The translations under genes and the position numbers were made by a program. A stretch of 64,000 nucleotides of DNA. It comes from UBA10347 sp905182135 (GTDB lineage Bacteria; Actinomycetota; Acidimicrobiia; Acidimicrobiales; UBA10347). The DNA lies in NCBI GenBank assembly GCA_963925805.1, contig CAWUSE010000006.1, positions 11,132 through 75,131 of the forward strand. Direction: 5' to 3'. Of the stretch, positions 25,812 to 35,700 are shown one piece after another (within the stretch, counting starts at the first letter, position 1; every line of letters begins with the position of its first letter). Under the pieces are notes generated by a model. The model did no database searches, was not told the origin of the DNA, and saw only the letters and a program-made list of their open reading frames with translations.

Positions 25812-26591
25812 ATGCAGGTAACCAACCGAGTATGTGTAGTGACCGGTGGCGGCAGCGGCATCGGTAAGGCCTTGTGTGAACGCTTCGCCACAGACGGCGC
25901 CCACAAGGTGATCGTCGTTGACCGGGCCGCGGATAACGCTAAAGCAGTCGCCAATGCAATCGGCGGTGACGCTGAAATTGTCGATGTCGGCGATGAGGCG
26001 GAGATCACCGAAATGTTGCTGCGAGTCGAGGACACCTATGGCCCAATCGATGTCCTGTGCAACAACGCCGGCATCGCTTCGGGAGGCGACCCATTGACGA
26101 CCCCAATCGACGAATGGCATCGTCAGTGGGACATCAATGTGATGAGCCATGTGTATGCCATTCGCGCCGTACTGCCCTCGATGCTGGCTCGGGGCGAAGG
26201 CCATATTCAGCACACGGCATCGATGGCCGGGATTCTGACGAGTCACGGCAATGCCCCCTACGCAACAAGCAAACATGCTGTGGTAGGTCTCGCCGAGTGG
26301 ATGTCGATCACCTACCACGACAAGGGAATCCGTACCTACCTTCTCGCCCCGTTGGGTGTGCGTACACCAATGTTGCCTGACGCTGACAGCGAGTGGGCCC
26401 GCACCGCTGCAGGGCCGCTCAAGGACCCTGAAGAGGTAGCCCAGCAAGTCACCGATGCCTTCGCTGAAGAACGATTCATGATTCTGACCGACGAGATAGC
26501 TCAGGGCTGGATGGAGTTCAAAACGAATGACAACGAGAAATGGCTGACTGGAATGCGCAAGATGCAAGCCCGAATTGAAGCGGCAGAGTAA
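25812..26591 (+). CDS. SDR-family dehydrogenase
   Basis: 259-residue classical short-chain dehydrogenase: cofactor motif TGGGSGIG near residue 11, NNAG near residue 83, catalytic Ser region HTASMAG and YATSK with the Tyr/Lys pair. An aspartate after the second strand (VVDRAADN) favours NAD(H). Start ATG 25812 lies eight bases after the crotonase stop, with AGAGAAACA upstream. Likely the oxidation step of the neighbouring acyl-CoA pathway (inference). Confidence 0.92.
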   Translation: MQVTNRVCVVTGGGSGIGKALCERFATDGAHKVIVVDRAADNAKAVANAIGGDAEIVDVGDEAEITEMLLRVEDTYGPIDVLCNNAGIASGGDPLTTPIDEWHRQWDINVMSHVYAIRAVLPSMLARGEGHIQHTASMAGILTSHGNAPYATSKHAVVGLAEWMSITYHDKGIRTYLLAPLGVRTPMLPDADSEWARTAAGPLKDPEEVAQQVTDAFAEERFMILTDEIAQGWMEFKTNDNEKWLTGMRKMQARIEAAE

Positions 26592-26625
26592 CCGCAGACT
26601 CAGCGACCTAAATCAGCTGTGAAAC

Positions 26626-27684
26626 TTAGACACCGCGCCATTCCAACACGAGAAAGGCGCCAAGTCCGGTGGGGTCGGTGAGAGCCTTGGCCTCGCCGAT
26701 AGCGCTGCGAGCCGCCATCGCCTGCAGATCGCCAATATGGGCACGTTCGGTCCATGTCTGGCGTGCTGCTTCGACTCGTTCGGGCAGGCCATGCAAGTTC
26801 AACCAGTCGGCTTGAAGATGCTGTTCGTCGGCTGGCGGTAGCTGGTCGATCGGTACGTCATGGGTGATATCACGCTGTCCAGGATCGACCAGCGGATTAC
26901 TTGCTCGCTGGTGACCGAAATAGGTTCGCAACCAGCCAGCCTGATCTCGCCGGGCAAGTTCTGCTGTCGACGCTGCATAGTCGAACGCGAGCACGCGATC
27001 GGCGTTGGCTCTCACATGCTCGACCCATTCGCAAGCCTGGAGCGCAACCGGCACTCGAGTGCCGCAGTCCGCATCCGGAGCAAGACCTGACAAGTAGTTG
27101 AGTTCCAGATCGGCGGGACCGACCTGAAGCCTCAATTTTTCGCCAACAACGCCAACATGCACAAGGGCCCAACCATTGGTGACTCGTTCGGCGATGTCAA
27201 AGCTCAGATTGTCGAGAAGTTCGTTCGCCATAACGACATGCTGACGTTGCTCGGGGAAAGCCGTCCCCGACTTCCAAGCCTCGCTGGGCAGAGACTGATG
27301 GGCAACCTGCATCGATGCCGACCGCTCCACCAAGGTGTAGTTCAGTGCAGAAAAACAGGCCGGCGAAGCACGGTTGATTCCACGGAAAAGCGTGCCGACG
27401 CCTGCTCCAACTTCGCAGACCCGGAAGACGTCTGGTTCGCCGAACGAACGCCAGACACCATCGAGCCAATCAGCTACGACCGCGGCGAACAACGGTCCCA
27501 CCTCGGCACTGGTCACGAAGTCGCCCTGGCGGCCGCCAGCGCGACCCGACGTTGTGTAGAAGCCAAAGTCAGCGTCGTACAGCGCAGCTTCGACGAACTG
27601 ACTGAACCGCATCGGGCCGTGCTCGGCGATCTCAGCCATCACCTGATGTTCGAAGCGCATTAACACGTCGCCATTTTGGAGCAC
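26626..27684 (-). CDS. midA: MidA/NDUFAF7-type SAM-dependent methyltransferase
   Basis: About 344-352 residues of the DUF185 (MidA) family: MRFSQFVEAALYDADFGFYTT at the N-terminus, GDFVTSAEVGPLFAAVVADWL, SAM motif CEVGAGVGTL and ANELLDNLSF. In mitochondria the homologue NDUFAF7 dimethylates an arginine of NDUFS2, the NuoD counterpart, early in complex I assembly. Here the gene follows nuoN by about 30-55 bp on the same strand, as the last gene of the 14-gene nuo operon, which supports the same job in this bacterium (inference). Start GTG 27684 or ATG 27660. Confidence 0.85.
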   Translation of the reverse strand: MLQNGDVLMRFEHQVMAEIAEHGPMRFSQFVEAALYDADFGFYTTSGRAGGRQGDFVTSAEVGPLFAAVVADWLDGVWRSFGEPDVFRVCEVGAGVGTLFRGINRASPACFSALNYTLVERSASMQVAHQSLPSEAWKSGTAFPEQRQHVVMANELLDNLSFDIAERVTNGWALVHVGVVGEKLRLQVGPADLELNYLSGLAPDADCGTRVPVALQACEWVEHVRANADRVLAFDYAASTAELARRDQAGWLRTYFGHQRASNPLVDPGQRDITHDVPIDQLPPADEQHLQADWLNLHGLPERVEAARQTWTERAHIGDLQAMAARSAIGEAKALTDPTGLGAFLVLEWRGV

Positions 27685-27715
27685 CCGTATCGATTAAGAG
27701 ACGTAAGTAGCCTGG

Positions 27716-29254
27716 TCAGCCGGCGGCGGTCTCGCGGACGAGTTGAGGAACCGCGTCGCCCACGAGGTCAACCATCAAGTCAGCGAAGATACCGAAGAAC
27801 ACGGTGAACGCCACCGTGATACCAATGGTGAGTGCCGCTGTCCACGGAATGGGTTCAGTGCCGGTCACCGCAGCGTCGGCTTCATCGCCGGTGCTGTACA
27901 TGGCCAACACGATGCGCAAATAAAGGAAAGCACCGACCACAGCAGCCAGCATGGCGAAGATGGCCAGCAGGTAGTTCTCGGACTGGATCGACGCGCCGAT
28001 GACAAAGAACTTGCCGAGGAAACCAGTCGTGAACGGCACACCGGCTTGAGCCAGCAACAAGATCGTGAACGCCAGCGCGAGCACAGGCTTACGTGACGCC
28101 AAGCCTTTATAGTCGGTGAGTGAATGAGCGGCGTCACCCTTCGGCGCTGCAACCGAAATCACGGCGAAGCTGCCGATAGCAATGAACGTATATGCAGCCA
28201 AGTAGTAGAGGGCAGCGGTCATGCCGTCATCGCTTGCAGCTTCGACGCCGACCAGGATGAAGCCAGCATGGCTGATTGATGAGTAGGCCAGCATGCGCTT
28301 GACGTTGTCTTGCACGACACCAACAACGGTCCCGTAAATCAGTGACAGAACGGCCAACACGAAGATCATTGGGGCCCAGTCGTCGGCCAGAGCGTCAGCG
28401 CCCAGCGTCAGGTTGAAGACCCGGAGCAGGCCTGCGAAACCGGCCACCTTGACGGCCGAAGCCATAAACGAAACGGTCGGGCTCGGTGCGCCGTGATACA
28501 CGTCGGGGGTCCACGAGTGGAATGGAACTGCGGCCACCTTGAAACCAAGACCAACCAGCAACAATGCCATGCCCCCGTAAAGCAGGCCGGTATTGCCCTC
28601 TCGACTCAGCTTGGCTGACCATTCACTGATGTGAACCAGGTTGGTACTGCCTGTGGCGCCGTACATAAGCGCAATGCCATAAAGCAGGAAAGCTGACGCA
28701 AAAGCGCCAAGCACGAAGTACTTGATGCCAGCTTCTTGTGACTCAGCCCGCCGCATATGGCTTGCAGCCAAGACGTAGACCGCGATCGATAGGACTTCGA
28801 GTCCCAGGAACAGCACGATTAGGTCATTGGCGCCGGCCATGACGATGCCGCCAGATGCCGACAACATCAACAGCACGAAGAATTCGGCCGAGTTTATGTC
28901 TTCACGCTCAAGATAGTCATGGGCGAACAACGCGGTAAGGGTGACCGCAGCCGCGATCAACATAGTCAGCAACATCGAGAAGCCATCGACGCTGTAAGCA
29001 CTCGACAAGGTCGAGAAACCCGGCACATCGTCGCCACTCACCCGGCCCCACTGGATGGCTGCGGCAACAACGGTGCCGATACCACCAAGCACCGCAACGA
29101 TCGACGGAGTCCGCCGAGGTGCGATATGTGAGGTCAGCGACCAGACCGTCAGAAATACCAGCGGTACGCCTGCCATGACCAAGAGCGGCGAGAGGCCACC
29201 CCAGTCAACATCAGGGAAAGCGAAGCTGCCGCTGTCTTGCAACAAGAGAATCAT
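27716..29254 (-). CDS. nuoN: Complex I subunit NuoN (14-gene operon)
   Basis: 512-residue antiporter-like membrane subunit. Visible: KVAAVPFHSWTPDVYHGAPSP, FMASAVKVAGFAGLLRV and RMLAYSSISHAGFILVGVE. About 14 helices. It overlaps nuoM by four bases and precedes midA. Confidence 0.96.
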   Translation of the reverse strand: MILLLQDSGSFAFPDVDWGGLSPLLVMAGVPLVFLTVWSLTSHIAPRRTPSIVAVLGGIGTVVAAAIQWGRVSGDDVPGFSTLSSAYSVDGFSMLLTMLIAAAVTLTALFAHDYLEREDINSAEFFVLLMLSASGGIVMAGANDLIVLFLGLEVLSIAVYVLAASHMRRAESQEAGIKYFVLGAFASAFLLYGIALMYGATGSTNLVHISEWSAKLSREGNTGLLYGGMALLLVGLGFKVAAVPFHSWTPDVYHGAPSPTVSFMASAVKVAGFAGLLRVFNLTLGADALADDWAPMIFVLAVLSLIYGTVVGVVQDNVKRMLAYSSISHAGFILVGVEAASDDGMTAALYYLAAYTFIAIGSFAVISVAAPKGDAAHSLTDYKGLASRKPVLALAFTILLLAQAGVPFTTGFLGKFFVIGASIQSENYLLAIFAMLAAVVGAFLYLRIVLAMYSTGDEADAAVTGTEPIPWTAALTIGITVAFTVFFGIFADLMVDLVGDAVPQLVRETAAG

Positions 29255-30876
29255 TCGTCGTCCTCGGCATGGTCTTCGTCGTCGCCATTCGCAGCTTCGT
29301 TAGCTGCTTGAACACCGGCCCAGCCGTCGCCCTTGCGGCCTTCGTTGACTGGCTCGTCGAAGCCGTCGACATTGTCTTGAATGTGCATGACCAGCGCATC
29401 GACAGAGGGTTCCATCCGATCGATGACTGGCTTGGGGTAGATACCCATGAACACGATGGCTGCAATAAAGGGCACCATTATCGCGATCTCGCGAAAGTTC
29501 AGGTCCTTTGTGTCAGCGTTCTCTTCGTCGATTGGCCCGTGGAAGACCCTTTGGTAGGCCCACAGCAGGTACAGCGATGCAAGGATCACACCGGCTGCCG
29601 CAACCACAGCCCACCATCGATGTGCCACGAAGGCACCAACCAAGATCAGGTACTCGCCAACGAAGCCGTTCAACCCAGGCAGGCCGATCGAGCTCAACAT
29701 CACGACCGTGAACATCGCCGCCATAATCGGTGCGACCTTTTGCAGGCCGCCGAGCTTGGCGATCTCACGGGTGTGGCGTCGTTCGTAGATCCAACCAACG
29801 AGCAAGAACAAGGCACCTGTCGACACACCATGGTTGACCATCTGCAAGATGCCACCGGTAATGCCTTCGCTGTTCAGCGAGAATGTACCCAGCACGATGA
29901 ATCCCAAGTGGGCCACCGAGGAGTAGGCAACCAGGCGCTTCAGGTCCTTCTGCATAGTGGCCACGATGGCGCCATAGATGATGCCGATAACACCAAGGGT
30001 CAGAAAGACCGGCGCAAAGTAGTGTGACGCTTCGGGGAACAGGTACAAGCCAAAGCGCAAGAAGCCATACGTACCGAGCTTGAGCATGACACCGGCCAAG
30101 ATGACCGAGCCAGCTGTTGGGGCCTCGGTGTGTGCATCAGGCAGCCACGTGTGCAGCGGGAAGATCTGAACTTTGACAGCAAACGCAACCGCAAACGACA
30201 GGAATATCCAGCGGGCGGCATTGGTACCGACCGCGTCAGATGCTGCGAGCTCCCGTATGTCAAAGGTCAGCTCATTGCCCGGCGCCTTGGCATGCAACCA
30301 GACCAGGCTCAACATGCCGACCAGCATCAGCGCCGAGCCGAGCATGGTGTAGATGAAGAACTTCATCGCCGCGTAGTGGCGGTTTCCGTGACCCCAGTTG
30401 GCGATCAAGAAGTACATCGGTACGAGCACGATCTCGAAGAACACGAAGAACATGAACAGATCAAGTGCGACGAAGACGCCGAGACAACCGGTCTGCAGAA
30501 TCAGCAACCATGCGTAGTACGGCTTGGGGCTGTGCTCGGGAACAACGGCAAAGATCGCCAGCGGGAACAACAGCACAGTCAGCACGATGAGCCAAAGCGA
30601 GATGCCGTCGACCCCGGCCAGCCAACTGATGCCGAACGATTCGATCCACGACTGATCGCTCTCGAACTGGAACGTGCCATTGGACGTTTCGAAGTTCCAC
30701 AGTAGATAAATGCCAAGGGCAGCCGTCATGACCGTGGTGCTCAAGGCAATAGCTCGAGCTACATCGGGCCGAGTGGAAGGTGTCAGTGCAATGACCAGGG
30801 CGCCCAGCACAGGTAACACGACCAGCACGGGCAAGAGTGGGAAGCCGACATTGGCGGCAAGAACAGCAGACATCAC
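29251..30876 (-). CDS. nuoM: Complex I subunit NuoM (14-gene operon)
   Basis: 541-residue antiporter-like subunit with MFFVFFEIVLVPMYFLI (conserved glutamate), KVQIFPLHTWLPDAHTEAP and RLVAYSSVAHLGFIVLG. The C-terminus ends in a short acidic tail of about 45 residues (DDEDHAEDDE at the end), quite unlike the structured-looking tail of the other NuoM in this window. It overlaps nuoL and nuoN by four bases each. Confidence 0.96.
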   Translation of the reverse strand: MMSAVLAANVGFPLLPVLVVLPVLGALVIALTPSTRPDVARAIALSTTVMTAALGIYLLWNFETSNGTFQFESDQSWIESFGISWLAGVDGISLWLIVLTVLLFPLAIFAVVPEHSPKPYYAWLLILQTGCLGVFVALDLFMFFVFFEIVLVPMYFLIANWGHGNRHYAAMKFFIYTMLGSALMLVGMLSLVWLHAKAPGNELTFDIRELAASDAVGTNAARWIFLSFAVAFAVKVQIFPLHTWLPDAHTEAPTAGSVILAGVMLKLGTYGFLRFGLYLFPEASHYFAPVFLTLGVIGIIYGAIVATMQKDLKRLVAYSSVAHLGFIVLGTFSLNSEGITGGILQMVNHGVSTGALFLLVGWIYERRHTREIAKLGGLQKVAPIMAAMFTVVMLSSIGLPGLNGFVGEYLILVGAFVAHRWWAVVAAAGVILASLYLLWAYQRVFHGPIDEENADTKDLNFREIAIMVPFIAAIVFMGIYPKPVIDRMEPSVDALVMHIQDNVDGFDEPVNEGRKGDGWAGVQAANEAANGDDEDHAEDDE

Positions 30877-32858
30877 GTGCTCACGACCAGGAAGTAGACC
30901 ATCAAACCAATTGCGCCAAGGGCGATCAGCACGGCGTAGCTACGCACAAGTCCATTCTGGATCCTGCGCAAGAAGCTGCCATCGAGCTGAATCAACTTGC
31001 CGACACCATTTACTGCCCCATCTAGGACCTTGCCGTCAAACTCAGCCAGGGCATCAAAGCCTTTAGAGCCAGGACCGCCCATGAAGTTGGACACAGCGTT
31101 GTCGTAACCCCAGCCCTGAGCCATGATCGCCGGAGCGTCGGGGCCAGTGCCGCCACGCTTGTCGAAGTACAACTTCCAGGCAGCACCGATGCCACCAATA
31201 GCGCAAATCGTGGCGATCACCGCAAGTGTGAGCTTGGTACCGCCACCAGCAGCAGCGTGGTACTCGTTGCTATGACCGTTGAAGTAAAACGATGGTTCAA
31301 GCCAGTTCCCCAGGAAATGCAAGTCCGAAGCGAACGGCAGATTGATGAAGCCGGCGACAAGCGCCAACCCGGCGAGCACGACCAAGGGCAGGGTCATCAT
31401 CCATGGCGACTCGTGCGGATGGCGCACTGGCAACTCGTCGTCGGATTCGATAAGCGCCTCGCCAGTGACTTCGTCACGCCAGCGAGGAGGACCAAAGAAC
31501 GTCAAGATCACGAGTCGAGTCATGTAGAAGGCAGTCAGAAGTGCAGCGATCAACAACAGTACGAACAGGACCTTGTTAGCAAAGATGTCCGAGTTGTCAT
31601 ACACCCCAACCAAAATTTCGTCCTTAGACCAGAAACCCGAGAACGGTGGAATACCCGCAATGGCAAGCCAACCAATCAGGAAGGTGCCCGCGGTGATCGG
31701 CATGAGCTTGGCCAGACCGCCATAACGTTTCATATTTTGATCGTCGTTCATGCCATGAATGACTGAACCGGACCCCAAGAACATAAGCGCTTTAAAGAAT
31801 GCGTGCGTGATCATATGGAACAGTGCTGCAACGTACACACCAGTACCGACAGCCACGACCATGAAGCCCAACTGGCTCACGGTCGAATAGGCCAGTACCT
31901 TTTTAATATCGTCTTGGGCAACCGCAATCGAGGCTGCAAAGAGAGCAGTGAACAGGCCGACCCAGGCAATCAAGCTCGGAGCCCAGTCATGTGATGCAGC
32001 CAGAATCGGATTGATTCGAGCCAACAGGTAGATGCCGGAGGTGACCATGGTGGCTGCGTGAATCAGCGCAGAAACTGGAGTGGGGCCAGCCATTGCATCA
32101 GGCAACCACAGGTACAACGGGAACTGGGCCGATTTGCCGGCCGCTCCAACAAAGACCAGCAAGGCAATGGCGGTGGCAGTGCCAGCCGGAATCGCTGAAC
32201 CTGAGAACATTTCGCCGTACTCGATCGAGCCGTAGGCAAAGAACGCCAGGAACGTGGCCAGCATGAATCCGAAGTCGCCAACGCGGTTGGTGACGAACGC
32301 CTTCTTACCAGCGCTGGCGTTGGCCTCGTCAGTGAACCAGAACGAGATCAGGAAGTACGAGCAGGCGCCCACACCCTCCCAACCAAGGAAGGTCAGCAGC
32401 AGATTATCACCCAGCACGAGCATGAGCATGGAGAAAGCGAACAGGTTCAGGTAGACGAAGAACTTGGAGAAGTTCGCATCGCCGTGCATGTAGCCGATCG
32501 AGTACAAATGGATCAGCGTGGCCACACCGGTGATGAACAAGATCATGGTGACCGACAGCGGGTCCGCCAGCAGGCCAATATCGACACTGAAGTCGCCTGC
32601 CACCACCCAATCGAAGAGTTTGACTTCGACGATGCGCTCTCCGCTCTCGCCGCCCTCGAGCCCGAGCATGCCAACAAAGACCAGGACAGAGGCCAGGAAC
32701 GAGCCGCCCATGGCTGCTGTTGCCAGCCAACCAGCGACGGGTTCACCAAGTCGGCGACCAAAGAACATCAAAATGACGAAGCCGAGAAGCGGCAGAAGCG
32801 GCACGAGCCACACAAGTTCGACAAGTTGTAAGTTTGCTAATTGCACAGGTGCTATCAC
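30873..32858 (-). CDS. nuoL: Complex I subunit NuoL (14-gene operon)
   Basis: 661-residue NuoL with GWEGVGACSYFLISFWF, KSAQFPLYLWLPDAMAGPTP, HAATMVTSGIYLL and KKVLAYSTVSQLGFMVVAVG. Start GTG 32858 is preferred: it lies one base past the nuoK stop and has GAGG five bases upstream; an ATG at 32885 would overlap nuoK by 26 bases. No His/Asp repeat insertion is present, unlike the NuoL at 11.6-14.2 kb. Confidence 0.94.
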   Translation of the reverse strand: MIAPVQLANLQLVELVWLVPLLPLLGFVILMFFGRRLGEPVAGWLATAAMGGSFLASVLVFVGMLGLEGGESGERIVEVKLFDWVVAGDFSVDIGLLADPLSVTMILFITGVATLIHLYSIGYMHGDANFSKFFVYLNLFAFSMLMLVLGDNLLLTFLGWEGVGACSYFLISFWFTDEANASAGKKAFVTNRVGDFGFMLATFLAFFAYGSIEYGEMFSGSAIPAGTATAIALLVFVGAAGKSAQFPLYLWLPDAMAGPTPVSALIHAATMVTSGIYLLARINPILAASHDWAPSLIAWVGLFTALFAASIAVAQDDIKKVLAYSTVSQLGFMVVAVGTGVYVAALFHMITHAFFKALMFLGSGSVIHGMNDDQNMKRYGGLAKLMPITAGTFLIGWLAIAGIPPFSGFWSKDEILVGVYDNSDIFANKVLFVLLLIAALLTAFYMTRLVILTFFGPPRWRDEVTGEALIESDDELPVRHPHESPWMMTLPLVVLAGLALVAGFINLPFASDLHFLGNWLEPSFYFNGHSNEYHAAAGGGTKLTLAVIATICAIGGIGAAWKLYFDKRGGTGPDAPAIMAQGWGYDNAVSNFMGGPGSKGFDALAEFDGKVLDGAVNGVGKLIQLDGSFLRRIQNGLVRSYAVLIALGAIGLMVYFLVVST

Positions 32859-32859
32859 G

Positions 32860-33165
32860 TCAGCCTCGGAGTGCCGATAGGTCATCGGCCGTTGCTTCAT
32901 TGCGGCGACGCATGATCGCCACAATGATGGCCAGGCCGATAACAACTTCGGCCGCGGCCACGACTAGCACAAAGAACACGGAAATTTCGCCGCCAAGATC
33001 GTTCAGATCATTGCCGAACGTGACGAACGTGAGGTTCACAGCGTTGAGCATGAGCTCAACACACATGAACATGATTAATGGATTGCGGCGAACCAGCAGC
33101 CCGGTTGCGCCCAGCGCAAACAAGATCGCCGCAAGTACCAGGTACCAGGTGGACGTAAGTTCCAT
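32860..33165 (-). CDS. nuoK: Complex I subunit NuoK (14-gene operon)
   Basis: 101-residue three-helix subunit; MCVELMLNAVNLTFVTF and VFFVLVVAAAEVVIGLAI carry the conserved helix glutamates. The start overlaps the nuoJ stop by one base. Confidence 0.97.
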   Translation of the reverse strand: MELTSTWYLVLAAILFALGATGLLVRRNPLIMFMCVELMLNAVNLTFVTFGNDLNDLGGEISVFFVLVVAAAEVVIGLAIIVAIMRRRNEATADDLSALRG

Positions 33166-33824
33166 CAGGCGTCCTCCAACTCTTCTGTCTCATCTGTCGT
33201 GCCGGAGCGACCAGGAATCACAGGCAGCGGCGCAAGCTCACCCTTGGGCTTGCGGGCCAACATCACAGCACCAACAACGGCGATCGTCAGTAGCAAGGCG
33301 GTCACTTCGAAGGCAAAGACATAGTCGGTGAACAGGGTTCGGCCCAGTTGCTCGATATTTGGAATCGTCTCGGTTCCGTCAGTCTGATTATCGCCCAGAG
33401 CCGCCGTGGCTGATTGTGCAGTGCCAGTTATCGAATCGACCTTTTCGGCGGTTACGGACTGTTGGCCGGTTGCACCACCATCGGCAGCAACTGAGATGAA
33501 GAGCACAGACAGCGCCAAGACACCAGCACCAATTGCCAGGGCAATCGGTCGTTGCCCTGCAATGGGTTCAACCGAGAGGTCTTCGGCTTGGTCAACGCCC
33601 AGCAGCATGATCACGAACAGGAACAGCACGACGATGGCTCCGGCGTACACGATGACTTGCACCGCAGCCAGGAACTGCGCGTCTTGGTTCAGGAATAAAA
33701 CGGCAACGGCAAACAGTGAGAGCACAAGCGATAGCGCCGAATGCACCGGGTTTTTGAACCCGATCAAACCGAGCGCGCCGATAATCGCCAACAGGCCGGC
33801 GATGATGAACACGACAAATTCCAT
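33165..33824 (-). CDS. nuoJ: Complex I subunit NuoJ (14-gene operon)
   Basis: 219-residue five-helix subunit. The conserved part is FLNQDAQFLAAVQVIVYAGAIVVLFLFVIMLLG. A hydrophilic stretch of about 50 residues before the last helix (TGQQSVTAEKVDS to TETIPNIEQLG) and a polar C-terminal tail make it longer than the other NuoJ here (181). The start overlaps the nuoI stop by one base. Confidence 0.95.
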   Translation of the reverse strand: MEFVVFIIAGLLAIIGALGLIGFKNPVHSALSLVLSLFAVAVLFLNQDAQFLAAVQVIVYAGAIVVLFLFVIMLLGVDQAEDLSVEPIAGQRPIALAIGAGVLALSVLFISVAADGGATGQQSVTAEKVDSITGTAQSATAALGDNQTDGTETIPNIEQLGRTLFTDYVFAFEVTALLLTIAVVGAVMLARKPKGELAPLPVIPGRSGTTDETEELEDA

Positions 33825-34486
33825 CAGTGGTTTCCTCCTGCCATATCTTCTGCATCGCCATGGGCCTCGGCCAGGTCAGCGGTTTGGCCGGCCTCGGGGG
33901 CGCGGATGCCGTAGCCGAGTTCGCCGGACCATGCGACCTTGCCGATGTATTCGGCAGCGCCACTTGGCGAGGTGGCACGCATCCAGGCCGAAGTGTTCTC
34001 GTCTTCACCTGGGCGCCAGTCTTCCCAAGGCAGATGCTTTGGCTGGCCGTCATCACCTACAACAAGTTCTTCCTTGGTGTAGATCGCGTCTTGGCGGTTG
34101 GTGAACGAGAACTCGAACATCTTTGACTCGGTGATCGCCTGCGTCGGGCAGGCTTCGACACACAGGTCGCAGTGGATACACCGCAAGTAATTGATCTCGT
34201 AGACAAAGCCATAACGCTCGCCAGGTGAGACTGGATCATCGATGGGGTTATCGGCACCACGCACATAAATACAGTTGGCAGGACATACACCAGCGCAAAG
34301 CTCACACCCGATGCACTTCTCCATGCCATCTTCGTAACGATTCAGCACATGGCGACCGTGCATACGCAGCGGCTTTTCGCGCTTCTCGTCGTCGAAACGA
34401 CCGCCCTTGTAGTCGCCCGTGACACGCTCATCAAAGAGCTTGCCGAACGTCAGTTTGAAGCCTTCGAGGCCTTCGAAGATTCCCAT
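33824..34486 (-). CDS. nuoI: Complex I subunit NuoI (14-gene operon)
   Basis: 220-residue two-[4Fe-4S] subunit: CIGCELCAGVCPANCI and CIHCDLCVEACPTQAI bind N6a/N6b. The preceding KPLRMHGRHVLNRYEDGMEKC is typical of actinobacterial NuoI. A C-terminal extension of about 50 residues rich in Ala, Glu and Gly follows. The start overlaps the nuoH stop by one base. Confidence 0.96.
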   Translation of the reverse strand: MGIFEGLEGFKLTFGKLFDERVTGDYKGGRFDDEKREKPLRMHGRHVLNRYEDGMEKCIGCELCAGVCPANCIYVRGADNPIDDPVSPGERYGFVYEINYLRCIHCDLCVEACPTQAITESKMFEFSFTNRQDAIYTKEELVVGDDGQPKHLPWEDWRPGEDENTSAWMRATSPSGAAEYIGKVAWSGELGYGIRAPEAGQTADLAEAHGDAEDMAGGNH

Positions 34487-35700
34487 TAGTCGAATCCCTC
34501 TCCTGCTAGACGTTTACGTTTGCCGCTCTGCACCGCCGCATTGAGCAAGGTGCCCATCAGCATCAGACCAGCGAAGCAGATCACCGCGACCAACGGGCGG
34601 TTCCAACCCTCGCTGGCCGCGAGGTCAAGTGCAACCAGGGCAACGATCCAGCCGAGTGACAATGGAATCAGTAGCTTCCAGCCCAAGTCCATGAGCTGGT
34701 CGTATCGAAAGCGAGGAAGTGCGGCCCGGAACCAGACAAAGGTGAAGCAGAACGCCAACACCTTGAGCATGAACCACAGAATGCCCCACGCCCAACCGAA
34801 GCTTTCGAAGAATGGGATCGGCCCATCGGGTCCACCGAAGAACAGCGTGACCATGATGGCCGACATGGTGACAACGTTCATGTACTCGCCAAGGAAGAAC
34901 AGCGCGAATCGAATCGATGAATACTCGGTGTGGAAACCGCCAACAATCTCTTGTTCCGCTTCGACAAGGTCAAATGGGGGACGATTGAGCTCGGCTGTGG
35001 AGGCGATCAAGAAGACGATAAACGGTATAAAGCCCGTCATCCACAGGTTCCAGTTCCAACCGTCGGCTTGGCCAGCAACGATGTCGTGAGTAGACAACGT
35101 GCCCGACTTGACCAGAACAGCGACCAGCGATAGTCCCAATGCTGCTTCGTAGGAGACCATCTGGGCTGATGCACGAACTGAACCAAACAGCGGGTACTTA
35201 GAGCCAGACGACCAGCCGGCCAGCATGATGCCGTAGACCGCAAGCGACGACAGCGCCAGCACGAACAAGATGCCGACTGGCGGGTCAGCGATCTGCAGCT
35301 GGGTCGTGTTGCCCCACCAGCTGACTTTCCCGTCGGCATTGTCAAAATCGCCGCCGATCGGCACGACCGTAAAGATCAAGAACGCCGGGATCAGCGTGAG
35401 GTAGGGGGCTAGGCGGAAGATCGCAGAGTCGCCGCGCTCGTCGTTAGGAAGCAAATCCTCTTTGAAGAACAGCTTGATGCCGTCGGCCAACGTCTGTAGC
35501 AAGCCGAATGGGCCCGTGATAGTTGGCCCCATACGGTTGGTCATGTCGGCGTGCAGCTTGCGCTCGAACCAGATCATGAGCATGACACTGACCATGAGCA
35601 TGGCAAAGGCCACACCCACCTTGAGTGCAACGATCAAAACTTCTTCAAGGCCGACGCCGCCAACGAACAGCGGATCTACAGCGAGCGGGAGCGATGTCAT
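34486..35700 (-). CDS. nuoH: Complex I subunit NuoH (14-gene operon)
   Basis: 404-residue membrane subunit: MTNRMGPTITGPFGLLQTLADG, AELNRPPFDLVEAEQEIVGGFHTEYSS (quinone-site loop) and FVWFRAALPRFRYDQLMDLGWK. An extra C-terminal hydrophobic segment (LVAVICFAGLMLMGTLL) makes it about 65 residues longer than the other NuoH. Overlaps nuoG by four bases. Confidence 0.96.
   Translation of the reverse strand: MTSLPLAVDPLFVGGVGLEEVLIVALKVGVAFAMLMVSVMLMIWFERKLHADMTNRMGPTITGPFGLLQTLADGIKLFFKEDLLPNDERGDSAIFRLAPYLTLIPAFLIFTVVPIGGDFDNADGKVSWWGNTTQLQIADPPVGILFVLALSSLAVYGIMLAGWSSGSKYPLFGSVRASAQMVSYEAALGLSLVAVLVKSGTLSTHDIVAGQADGWNWNLWMTGFIPFIVFLIASTAELNRPPFDLVEAEQEIVGGFHTEYSSIRFALFFLGEYMNVVTMSAIMVTLFFGGPDGPIPFFESFGWAWGILWFMLKVLAFCFTFVWFRAALPRFRYDQLMDLGWKLLIPLSLGWIVALVALDLAASEGWNRPLVAVICFAGLMLMGTLLNAAVQSGKRKRLAGEGFD

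Noticed and set aside
29269..30027. 252-codon open frame on the + strand
   Set aside because: Antisense to nuoM of the 14-gene operon; its His/Gln/Asp-rich product is typical of a reverse reading of a membrane protein gene.
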